Shown: positions 1 to 6,132 of the stretch, in pieces | Layout: each line of letters opens with the position of its first letter | Numbering within the stretch: position 1 is the stretch's first letter | NCBI RefSeq assembly: GCF_004339675.1 | Contig: NZ_SLVM01000004.1 | Location: 116,275 to 180,274, forward strand | Reading direction: 5' to 3' | Length of the DNA: 64,000 nucleotides | DNA from: Rhodovulum steppense | Lineage (GTDB): Bacteria > Pseudomonadota > Alphaproteobacteria > Rhodobacterales > Rhodobacteraceae | Made by a program: the position numbers and the translations under genes | Notes under the pieces: model-generated | The model's input: only the letters and a program-made list of their open reading frames with translations | Database searches by the model: none | What the model was told of the DNA's origin: nothing

Positions 1-255
1 ACCGCGACCATCCCCCAGCTGGGCTTTATCCACGAGGATCCCGGGCAGAGCTTCGTCCTCGACGTGGCCGACCTCTACCGCGACAGCGTGACGGTGCCCT
101 GCGCCTTCAAGGCGGCCAGACAGGTTTCCGAGCGCCCGTCCGAGAACATCGAGCGCGTGACCCGTCGCCTGACCGGCACCGCGCTCAGCCGGGAGGGGAT
201 CATCCCCGCCATGATCGAGAGGATCAAGGCGCTGATCGAAGGACGCGAGACCTGA
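1..255 (+). CDS. cas1: CRISPR-associated Cas1, type I-E (3' part only)
   Basis: This is the C-terminal end of the CRISPR integrase Cas1, which with Cas2 inserts new spacers into the array. The reading frame is open from the first base of the window, so the gene begins upstream. About 84 residues are visible. They include LGFIHEDPGQSFVLDVADLY, the conserved core around the catalytic His/Asp metal site of type I-E Cas1, followed by the helical tail. The stop codon overlaps the cas2 start by one base (TGATG), as in E. coli-type I-E loci. The type I-E assignment is supported by the Cas2 that follows and by the repeat sequence. Whether cas3 and Cascade genes lie further upstream cannot be seen. 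Confidence 0.93.
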   Translation, partial: TATIPQLGFIHEDPGQSFVLDVADLYRDSVTVPCAFKAARQVSERPSENIERVTRRLTGTALSREGIIPAMIERIKALIEGRET

Positions 256-548
256 TGCCGCTGACCATGATCGTGACCCGCGACGTCGAGATGCGCTACC
301 GGGGTTTTCTGACCTCGATCATGCTGGAGATTGCACCGGGTGTCTACGTCTCGCCCGACATGTCGGCCGGTGTCAGGCAACGGGTCTGGTCGGTGATGAC
401 GGATTGGTGGTCGCAGCTTCACAGAGGCTCTCTGGTCATGGTATGGCGAGACAGCAAGGCCGTCGGAAATCTCAGGATCGAGACCCTGGGCGAGCCGTCC
501 AAGCTGATCGTCGACGCGGACGGCCTTCTGCTCGTAAAACGAAAGTAA
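255..548 (+). CDS. cas2: CRISPR-associated endoribonuclease Cas2, type I-E
   Basis: Cas2 of the I-E subtype (CT1978 group), 97 residues, the structural partner of Cas1 in the spacer-acquisition complex. It begins MPLTMIVTRDVEMRYRGFLT and carries the I-E hallmark APGVYVSPDMSAGVRQRVW around residues 27-45, unlike the Cas2 of types I-C or II. The extended C-terminal tail (IVDADGLLLVKRK) corresponds to the segment that contacts Cas1 in E. coli. Translation is coupled to cas1 through the overlapping stop and start. The gene is intact, so the adaptation module could still work if cas1 is complete. Confidence 0.95.
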   Translation: MPLTMIVTRDVEMRYRGFLTSIMLEIAPGVYVSPDMSAGVRQRVWSVMTDWWSQLHRGSLVMVWRDSKAVGNLRIETLGEPSKLIVDADGLLLVKRK

Positions 549-576
549 ACGCGCAATCCACTCGCCCGACCGCTCT

Positions 577-605
577 TTGACATTGCTGGTATTTCAAGGT
601 ATTGG
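577..605 (+). promoter_or_regulatory. Promoter-like sequence in the CRISPR leader
   Basis: The 65 bases between cas2 and the first repeat are less GC-rich than the flanks and form the leader. They hold TTGACA (577-582), a 17-base spacer and TATTGG (600-605), ending nine bases before repeat 1. The placement fits a sigma-70-type promoter for the precursor crRNA. The leader also marks this end of the array as the insertion end. Confidence 0.5.
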
Positions 606-613
606 ACACAAGA

Positions 614-1605
614 GGCTCCCCCGCACCCGCGGGGATAGACCCCATCTGGACGGGGTCTGCGCCTGCGGGCGCTGGGCTCCCCCGCACCCGCGGGGATAGA
701 CCCCTCGATCGCGCCGGCGCGACGGTCCTGCTGCAGGCTCCCCCGCACCCGCGGGGATAGACCCTCGTTGATCGGCTGATTCCTTGCCGCCAGCGCGGCT
801 CCCCCGCACCCGCGGGGATAGACCCTGTTTTGCATCGCGCTGACCAGCGTTTCGACCGGCTCCCCCGCACCCGCGGGGATAGACCCCCGACTGCTCCGCC
901 GCAAGCTCGGCCATGTTGGGCTCCCCCGCACCCGCGGGGATAGACCCCGCGATGCACCGCCTCCAGCACGCGGAAAGCAGGCTCCCCCGCACCCGCGGGG
1001 ATAGACCCCGATGCTCCCGCCGATTGCGGCTCCCCCGCACCCGCGGGGATAGACCCGGCGAAGGACCGCATCGTCCGCGTTTCCCGGTGGCTCCCCCGCA
1101 CCCGCGGGGATAGACCCGCCAAGATGTATCGGGTCACTTCCTGCCGTTTGGCTCCCCCGCACCCGCGGGGATAGACCGTGCGGCGCGTGGTTCATCCCCG
1201 CGACGCCCTCGGCTCCCCCGCACCCGCGGGGATAGACCCGGGTCCGTCACGGCCACGTCAAGCAGCATCCTGGCTCCCCCGCACCCGCGGGGATAGACCG
1301 TCCTCCTGCACCGAAATGGACATGGTGTATGGGGCTCCCCCGCACCCGCGGGGATAGACCCACCCGGTCGATCCACTCATCCGGCACCGCCTCGGCTCCC
1401 CCGCACCCGCGGGGATAGACCCCGCCCCACCGCTCCGCTGGCCGCGCCCGGCACGGCTCCCCCGCACCCGCGGGGATAGACCCTGGGACATGGGCGTCCC
1501 GGTTCGGTTTTCCTGGGCTCCCCCGCACCCGCGGGGATAGACCCGTTTCCTGCGGCTGCCGCGGCCGACCGACGAGGGCTCCCCCGCACCCGCGGGGATA
1601 GACCC
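614..1605 (+). CRISPR. Type I-E CRISPR array, 17 repeats and 16 spacers
   Basis: Repeats of 28-29 bases start with GGCTCCCCCG and end with GGGGATAGACCC, containing the palindromic stem CCCGCACCCGCGGGG. They begin at 614, 675, 736, 797, 858, 919, 980, 1028, 1089, 1150, 1211, 1272, 1333, 1394, 1455, 1516 and 1577. The period is 61 bases (29 repeat plus 32 spacer), except that the spacer at 1009-1027 is only 19 bases. The first 28 bases are identical in all copies. Base 29 is C, except G in the repeats at 1150 and 1272. The sequence resembles the E. coli I-E repeat in the same orientation, so transcription is on the plus strand from the leader next to cas2. Even the leader-distal repeat is perfect. 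Confidence 0.98.
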
Positions 1606-1618
1606 TGTCTCTTTACCC

Positions 1619-1816
1619 ATGGTGGATATTTTCCATCGGCTTGGCTTCGAGATGGTCCAGTGCTCGGTGTATCTTCGCCATGCGTGGAGTCGGGAAAAGG
1701 CCGAATCCCTCGCGCGACAGGTCGGGGACTGCGTTCCAGAGGCGGGACATGTCCAGGTGCTCTTCTTCACGGACAAGCAATATGCGCAAAGCCAAGTCTT
1801 TCGTGGGCGGTCTTGA
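1619..1816 (+). pseudogene. Remnant of a type II-C-like cas2
   Basis: A 65-codon open stretch starts 13 bases after the last I-E repeat. It reads like the last two thirds of a type II Cas2: GFEMVQCSVYLRHAWSREKA, then the PEAGHVQVLFFTDKQYAQSQ block and a final FRGRS. The SVY.R core and the TDKQ motif near the C-terminus are characteristic of Cas2 from type II systems. They are absent from the I-E Cas2 at 255-548. The N-terminal strand with the conserved DLP motif is missing, and no cas9 or cas1 of a second system is nearby. This is probably a relic of a deleted type II-C locus rather than a functional gene. Identification rests on motif recognition only. Confidence 0.7.
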
Positions 1817-1895
1817 TCGACGAATCCTGATGAAAAACCGCGCCACTTGGCCCTGTTTTGACAGCCCTCTGTTCAATTCTCGGCGGCAGGACACC

Positions 1896-1930
1896 AGAAA
1901 AAGCCCCGCGCAAGAGTGGTTTGCGCGAGG
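1896..1930 (-). terminator. Intrinsic terminator on the minus strand without an obvious gene
   Basis: Read on the minus strand, CCTCGCGCAA and TTGCGCGGGG form a 10-base stem with one mismatch around a 7-base loop, followed by CTTTTTC. No minus-strand gene lies between this and the plus-strand tRNA at 2109, so any RNA it ends would be about 150-180 bases long. Minus-strand upstream sequence also holds a GGCTCA/TGAGCC stem (about 2006-2031). A small RNA, or part of a lost tracrRNA from the vanished type II system, is possible. Confidence 0.55.
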
Positions 1931-2108
1931 TATATCCTAGCAGAGGAAGCGGCGTGGCCAAACCCGGACCAAGTGGGCGGCAAAGGGCAACCCTGACTGA
2001 TCTCGGCTCAGGAGGCCGTGTGCTTGAGCCAAGGCGGTACGTTGGCTGCCCGCCCCGGTTTTCCCCTTGACGGCCGCCCCCACCTCCCTTACCTAGCGCC
2101 TCGCTCTT

Positions 2109-2185
2109 GGCGGAGTAGCTCAGTTGGTTAGAGCAGAGGAATCATAATCCTTGTGTCGGGGGTTCGAGTCCCTCCTCCGCTACCA
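2109..2185 (+). tRNA. tRNA-Met (anticodon CAT), elongator type
   Basis: A full cloverleaf is visible. The acceptor stem is GGCGGAG paired with CTCCGCT (one G-U pair), followed by the D arm, an anticodon stem GAGGA/TCCTT with loop ATCATAA, the T arm with GTTCGAG, and an encoded CCA end. The acceptor and T stems resemble alphaproteobacterial elongator tRNA-Met rather than initiator tRNA, which starts CGCGGGG. A lysidine-modified Ile tRNA is the other CAT possibility but fits less well. The mobile-element debris just downstream suggests the region has been an insertion target. Confidence 0.93.
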
Positions 2186-2289
2186 TTTCATCTTATAAAA
2201 TATTGAAATTATTGGGAAGATTTTGCGGCAAGTTCCTCCGCCTAAGAATTGCCTATGACTGAACAACCCTTAAATCGGCCCTGAAAGCC

Positions 2290-2470
2290 CCGCTGAACTA
2301 CCACGGAAACGTGACCGCGTGTCGCAGTCCATCTGTAGTGCGGCGGCAGCTTTTGCACGGATTGGCCGCAGCTTCTGCACGGAAATTTGACCGCGAGGGT
2401 CAGCGGCCAGAGATGGAATCTCTGGCCGCTCGAATGGCGCCCATCAAGAAGGTCTACCAAGCCCAGGATG
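2290..2470. mobile_element. Debris of an IS21-like element end
   Basis: Two near-identical 17-base units, GCAGCTTTTGCACGGAT and GCAGCTTCTGCACGGAA, lie side by side near 2345-2385. They are followed by TTTGACCGCGAGGGTCAGCG, then an ATG (2413) that opens a short unrecognisable frame. Multiple GCACGGA/TTGACCGC units ahead of a transposase start resemble the terminal repeats of IS21-family elements. The coding part is lost. Together with the Mu-type fragment at 2470-2619 it fills the gap after the tRNA. No intact gene is visible between 2186 and 2470. Confidence 0.35.
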
Positions 2471-2619
2471 AGCCAACTGTCAGGGTGTGCCGCGGCCTGA
2501 CGCTTGATCCAGCGTTTCAGGCCGCTCGCCGTGCCGGGCAGTTCATCCGTCGCGCCCGCGGCCAGGACAACCGCCGCCACCTCGGCGGTGGTGAACCATT
2601 CGGCGGAATCGTCGTCCAT
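2470..2619 (-). pseudogene. Mu-type transposase, N-terminal DNA-binding fragment
   Basis: The minus-strand frame starts MDDDSAEWFTTAEVAAVVLA and continues to LPGTASGLKRWIKRQAAAHP, matching the pattern of the winged-helix N-terminal domain of MuA-type transposases (short WF/W box, then LPGT..G). After about 50 residues the similarity stops and the frame runs into the IS21-like debris. The catalytic DDE domain is gone. An upstream minus-strand frame ends nine bases before this ATG, which preserves the spacing of a transposition operon. Confidence 0.55.
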
Positions 2620-2628
2620 CGCGCCCCC

Positions 2629-3007
2629 TCAGGCCAGGCCCAGCCTGAGGAGTATCCTTGCCGCCTCGTGGACGTCAGGCAAGACGGTTCCGGGCGCCAG
2701 GTGATCGGGCGGCGCGCGCCATGCGAGGCTGAGATCGCCATGGGCCTCGTTGCGCAGGATGCGCATCAGGGGCAGCACCCACGAGGGCGCGGTATTGTCG
2801 GGGACCGGCTCCGCGCCCCCCCTGCGGCTTCGGCAGGTCCGCGATTGCGAAGGAGCCCGCGTCCAGCGCGGGCAGATCGAGGATGCGCGAGATCAGCGCA
2901 TCGAAGGCGCGGGATGGCAGGGCGGACACATGATAGGCCACGCTCCGCCTGTCCTGCCGCTTGACCGGAAGGCACAGCCAGTTCTCGCGGCGGGCCTTCC
3001 GGGTGGA
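2629..3007 (-). pseudogene. Frameshifted gene of unknown function before the Mu-type transposase
   Basis: Two minus-strand frames join at a run of seven C on the plus strand (2816-2822). The upstream part reads SVAYHVSALPSRAFDALISR and FAIADLPKPQ. After a one-base shift it continues DNTAPSWVLPLMRILRNEAH and ends ARILLRLGLA, stop at 2629-2631, nine bases before the Mu-type transposase start. The continuity of codon bias across the shift suggests one gene broken by slippage in the homopolymer. Its 5' part is replaced by an IS110 fragment. I do not recognise the family. A phage or transposon accessory protein is the simplest guess from its position. Confidence 0.4.
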
Positions 3008-3280
3008 CATCATGCGGCGGCAGGCCGGATCCTCCTGGGCAAGCTGGCGGACACGGCGTTCCAGCCCGGCCAGTTCCTGTCGGAGCGACTGTCGCGCCCG
3101 CAGCATCGGTTCGGTCGCCGTCTCCAGCATCGGATTGCCCGCCGTCAGTTCGCGAATGCGCGGCTCGAACCGGCCCCGCGATATGGAGCCGACCTTCAGA
3201 CCGAAGTTCCGCAAGAGCCCGCGCAGGGACATCTCCAGAGTGATGAAGCCCTGTTGCACTGCCTTGCGGGCGCCAAGCAC
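3008..3280 (-). pseudogene. IS110-family transposase fragment
   Basis: The minus-strand frame reads ARKAVQQGFITLEMSLRGLL, then RGRFEPRIRELTAGNPML and LAGLERRVRQLAQEDPACRR. This is the central linker of IS110-type DEDD transposases between the RuvC-like domain and the C-terminal serine-containing domain. Both ends are missing: the catalytic N-terminal DEDD part is absent, and the frame breaks just before the usual PGVG motif at the junction with the preceding remnant. It is non-functional and marks an old insertion later cut by other elements. Confidence 0.75.
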
Positions 3281-3308
3281 CGCACGGACCTCCTGGGCCG
3301 GGACCGAC

Positions 3309-3602
3309 TTACAGTGGACCGGTCGGAACCAGCCCCTCCATCATCCGGGCGAAAACCCCCATGTCGCCCCAGCGCTTCCAGCGATTGTAGAGGGTCTTGG
3401 GCGGGCCATACTCCCGGGGCGCGTCACACCATCTCAACCCGTTGCGATTGATGAAGGTTATGCCGCTCAGCACGCGCCGATCATCGACCCGCGGCTTGCC
3501 ATGGCTCTTCGGAAAGAACGGTCGCAGCCGCTCCATCTGCTCCTCGGTCCGCCAGAAAAGGTTGCTCAGCCTCACCCCCATCAGTGCGAGAGCTTGAATC
3601 AC
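3309..3602 (-). pseudogene. IS5-family transposase OrfA remnant
   Basis: A 97-codon minus-strand frame contains RLSNLFWRTEEQMERLRPFF, then KSHGKPRVDDRRVLSGITF and GLRWCDAPREYGPPKTLYNR WKRW motifs. This is the DUF4096-type N-terminal domain typical of two-frame IS5 relatives in alphaproteobacteria. The second frame with the catalytic DDE residues is missing; the sequence ends at the junction with the IS110 piece near 3300. The bases up to about 3700, including ggtcctgaccctaagc, may contain the old element end. No other gene is seen between 3603 and 3763. Confidence 0.75.
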
Positions 3603-3763
3603 GCAGAACGGGCAGCCTCAGCAGATCAATGGGTCCTGACCCTAAGCCCCGTGGCGTTCGAGGACCGAGCTATGCGAACCTAACCTGATGTCCACGAAAC
3701 CGGCAGCAGGCCACAAAGCCTCTGACGCTTGACCGGGGCCGCATCAGCGGGCATGGGAGCGGG

Positions 3764-4102
3764 ATGCTGATCTACAAGATATTCCGCCGGGCCGAGTGGG
3801 ACGCCTTTCGCGCGGCGGGCCTGACTGCGGGCGCGCCGGTCGATCTGGCCGACGGGTTCATCCACCTGTCCACCGCCGAACAGGTGACCGGCACCGCCGA
3901 GAAGCATTTTGCGGGGGAAAGCGATCTGGTGCTGGTCGCGGTGGCGGCCGACCGTCTGGGCGAGGCGTTGCGCTGGGAACTGTCGCGGGGCGGGGCGCTG
4001 TTTCCCCATCTCTATCGTGAGTTGAGCGTGGCTGATGTGGTCTGGGACAAGTCCCTGCCGCTGGGCGTGACGGGGCACATCTTTCCCGAGGGCATGGTAT
4101 GA
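3764..4102 (+). CDS. DUF952 family protein
   Basis: A 112-residue soluble protein of the DUF952 family, small proteins of unknown biochemical role with an ADP-ribosyltransferase-like fold according to family descriptions. Visible signature stretches are [17 protein letters not shown] at the start, the [11 protein letters not shown] motif near residues 31-42, and [14 protein letters not shown] near residues 80-93. These are the usual conserved blocks. The ATG follows a GGGAGCGGG ribosome-binding sequence. The stop overlaps the pyrD start (ATGA), so the two are translationally coupled, a common pairing in Rhodobacterales. The function of the pairing is unknown. Confidence 0.88.
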   Translation: MLIYKIFRRAEWDAFRAAGLTAGAPVDLADGFIHLSTAEQVTGTAEKHFAGESDLVLVAVAADRLGEALRWELSRGGALFPHLYRELSVADVVWDKSLPLGVTGHIFPEGMV

Positions 4103-5157
4103 CGCCGCTGGAACGCGCGGGGCTGGCGCTTCTGCACCGGATGGACCCCGAGCGGGCGCATGGGCTGTCGCTGGCGGCATTGCGCGCGGGGCTGGTGCCG
4201 CTGCCGGGGGCGATCACCTCGGACAGGCTGGCGACCGATCTGGCGGGGCTGGCATTGCCCAATCCGGTCGGGCTGGCCGCGGGCTATGACAAGAATGCCG
4301 TGGCTTTGGGGCCGCTGGCGCGCGCAGGCTTCGGTTTTGTCGAGGTGGGGGCGGCGACGCCGAGGCCGCAGCCCGGCAACCCGCGCCCGCGGCTGTTCCG
4401 GCTGAGCGAGGACCGCGCGGCGATCAACCGCTTCGGCTTCAACAACGAGGGCATGGTGGCGATCGGTGCGCGGCTGGCGGCGCGGCCCGAGGGGGCGGTG
4501 GTCGGGCTGAACCTGGGCGCGAACAAGGACAGCGGCGACCGGGCGGCGGATTTCGCCGCCGTGCTGGCCCATTGCGGGGCGCATGTGGATTTCGCCACGG
4601 TCAACGTGTCCTCGCCCAATACCGAACGGCTGCGCGACTTGCAGGGGCGGGCGGCGCTGTCCGCACTTCTGTCTGGCGTGATGGCGGCGCGGGCGGGGCT
4701 GGCGCGGCCGATCCCGGTCTTTCTCAAGATCGCGCCGGATCTGTCGGATGCCGAGATCGACGAGATCGCCGGGGTCGCGCTGGAGGCCGGGATCTCGGGG
4801 ATCGTCGCGACCAACACCACGCTGGCGCGCGGCGAGCTGACAAGCCGCCATGCGGGCGAGGCGGGGGGGCTGTCGGGCGCGCCGCTTTTCGCACGCTCGA
4901 CCCGGGTGCTGGCGCGGCTGTCGGTGGCGACGGGCGGGCAATTGCCGCTGATCGGGGTGGGGGGCGTCGGTTCGGCCGAGGAGGCCTATGCCAAGATCCG
5001 CGCGGGCGCGCGTGCCGTGCAGCTATATACCGCGCTGGTCTATGGCGGGCTGGGGCTGGTGGCCCAGATCGTGCGGGGGCTGGAGGGGCTTCTGGCGCGC
5101 GACGGGTTCGCCAATGTGGCCGAGGCGGTCGGCACGGGCCGGGACGACTGGATTTGA
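4099..5157 (+). CDS. pyrD: Dihydroorotate dehydrogenase (quinone), class 2
   Basis: Membrane-associated flavoenzyme of pyrimidine synthesis that oxidises dihydroorotate to orotate and passes electrons to quinone. It has 352 residues, normal for class 2. The N-terminal helical extension (about residues 1-40, quinone tunnel) precedes the FMN-binding barrel. Visible motifs include [12 protein letters not shown] near 54-65, FGFNNEGM near 113-120, the catalytic-loop [11 protein letters not shown] near residues 170-180 (serine base of class 2), and the phosphate-binding [14 protein letters not shown] near 296-309. It overlaps the DUF952 gene by four bases. The active-site serine and the N-terminal extension exclude class 1A and 1B enzymes. 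Confidence 0.96.
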   Translation: MTPLERAGLALLHRMDPERAHGLSLAALRAGLVPLPGAITSDRLATDLAGLALPNPVGLAAGYDKNAVALGPLARAGFGFVEVGAATPRPQPGNPRPRLFRLSEDRAAINRFGFNNEGMVAIGARLAARPEGAVVGLNLGANKDSGDRAADFAAVLAHCGAHVDFATVNVSSPNTERLRDLQGRAALSALLSGVMAARAGLARPIPVFLKIAPDLSDAEIDEIAGVALEAGISGIVATNTTLARGELTSRHAGEAGGLSGAPLFARSTRVLARLSVATGGQLPLIGVGGVGSAEEAYAKIRAGARAVQLYTALVYGGLGLVAQIVRGLEGLLARDGFANVAEAVGTGRDDWI

Positions 5158-5247
5158 ACGGGCCTGTGGGGCAGGGCGCGGAACCCGGTTGACGGATTCC
5201 GCAAAGGCTTTTGAAAACTCTGGGTCACTTCCCTAACTTTGCCGCCC

Positions 5248-5913
5248 ATGTGCGGACGGTTCGCGATCACCCTGCCGGTCGAGGCCATGGCGAAGCTTTT
5301 CGAGGCCATGCCCGCGAACGATCTGCCCGAGGGGCCGAATTACAATGTCTGCCCGACCAATCCGGTTGCCGCGGTGACCGGCGAGGGGGGCATGCGGCGG
5401 CTGCGGGCGCTGCGCTGGGGGTTCGTGCCGCATTGGTACAAGACCCCGACCGATGGACCGCTGCTGATCAATGCGCGCGCCGACACGATCGCGACGAAGC
5501 CCGCCTTTGCCGAGGCCGCGCGGCGCCGCCGCTGCCTGATTCCGGCGAGCGGGTTCTACGAATGGAGCAAGGCGGCGGATGGCGCCAGGCTGCCCTGGTA
5601 TGTCCGCCGCGCCGATGGCGCGCCGATGGCGATGGCCGGTATCTGGAAGGACTGGGAGCGCGAGGGCCAGCGGCTGAGTACCTGCGCCATCGTCACCACC
5701 GAGGCCAATCCCGCGATGGCCGCGATCCACCACCGGATGCCGGTGATCGTCGAGCGGGCCGACTGGCCGCTCTGGCTGGGGGAGGCGGGGCATGGGGCGG
5801 CGGTGCTGATGCGGCCGGCCGCCGAGGGCGTGCTGGCGGTGCACCGGGTCGGGGTGGCGGTGAACTCGAACCGCGCCGCGGGGCCGGGGCTGATCGCGCC
5901 TGTCGCGACCTGA
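5248..5913 (+). CDS. SRAP-family protein (HMCES/YedK type), abasic-site crosslinking
   Basis: SOS response-associated peptidase (SRAP, former DUF159) proteins covalently trap abasic sites in single-stranded DNA through the N-terminal cysteine. The start is fixed at 5248 because Cys must be residue 2 after Met removal: the protein begins MCGRFAIT. Further conserved blocks are YNVCPTN near 31-37, LRWGFVPHWYK near 52-62, NARADTIATKPAF near 71-83, the PASGFYEW box with the catalytic Glu near 94-101, and HHRMPVIV near 155-162 with the conserved His. At 221 residues it is the usual size. It stands alone between pyrD and tRNA-Gly. Confidence 0.92.
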   Translation: MCGRFAITLPVEAMAKLFEAMPANDLPEGPNYNVCPTNPVAAVTGEGGMRRLRALRWGFVPHWYKTPTDGPLLINARADTIATKPAFAEAARRRRCLIPASGFYEWSKAADGARLPWYVRRADGAPMAMAGIWKDWEREGQRLSTCAIVTTEANPAMAAIHHRMPVIVERADWPLWLGEAGHGAAVLMRPAAEGVLAVHRVGVAVNSNRAAGPGLIAPVAT

Positions 5914-5967
5914 TCGGACCAGTTGCGGCTTGACCGCCGCCCGGTCGTGGCCTAGTCACGGGGGCGT

Positions 5968-6041
5968 GCGGGTATAGCTTAATGGTAAAGCCCCTGCCTT
6001 CCAAGCAGGCTATGTCGGTTCGATTCCGTCTACCCGCTCCA
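5968..6041 (+). tRNA. tRNA-Gly (anticodon TCC)
   Basis: A cloverleaf of 74 bases. The acceptor stem GCGGGTA pairs with TACCCGC, the D loop contains AATGGTAAAG, the anticodon stem CCTGC/GCAGG holds the loop CTTCCAA, the T arm has GGTTCGATTCC, and the CCA end is encoded. The anticodon TCC reads glycine GGA/GGG codons. The acceptor is followed by a GC-rich stretch with no clear terminator. Confidence 0.96.
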
Positions 6042-6132
6042 CGCCCCCGTCCTGTGCCGTGAAATCGCCCGCTGCGACTTGTTGTCCGCGCCGCTCGGCC
6101 CTACAACGGCGACGGACAAGCAGGAGCATGCC

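Noticed and set aside
419..1776. Long minus-strand frames full of repeated Gly-Pro-Arg segments (such as SIPAGAGEP and YPRGCGGA)
   Set aside because: They are translations of the CRISPR repeats in three frames, not proteins. The repeat period explains every copy.
2311..2964. A 217-codon plus-strand frame across the transposon debris
   Set aside because: It crosses several unrelated transposon remnants that are recognisable on the minus strand, and shows no domain of its own.
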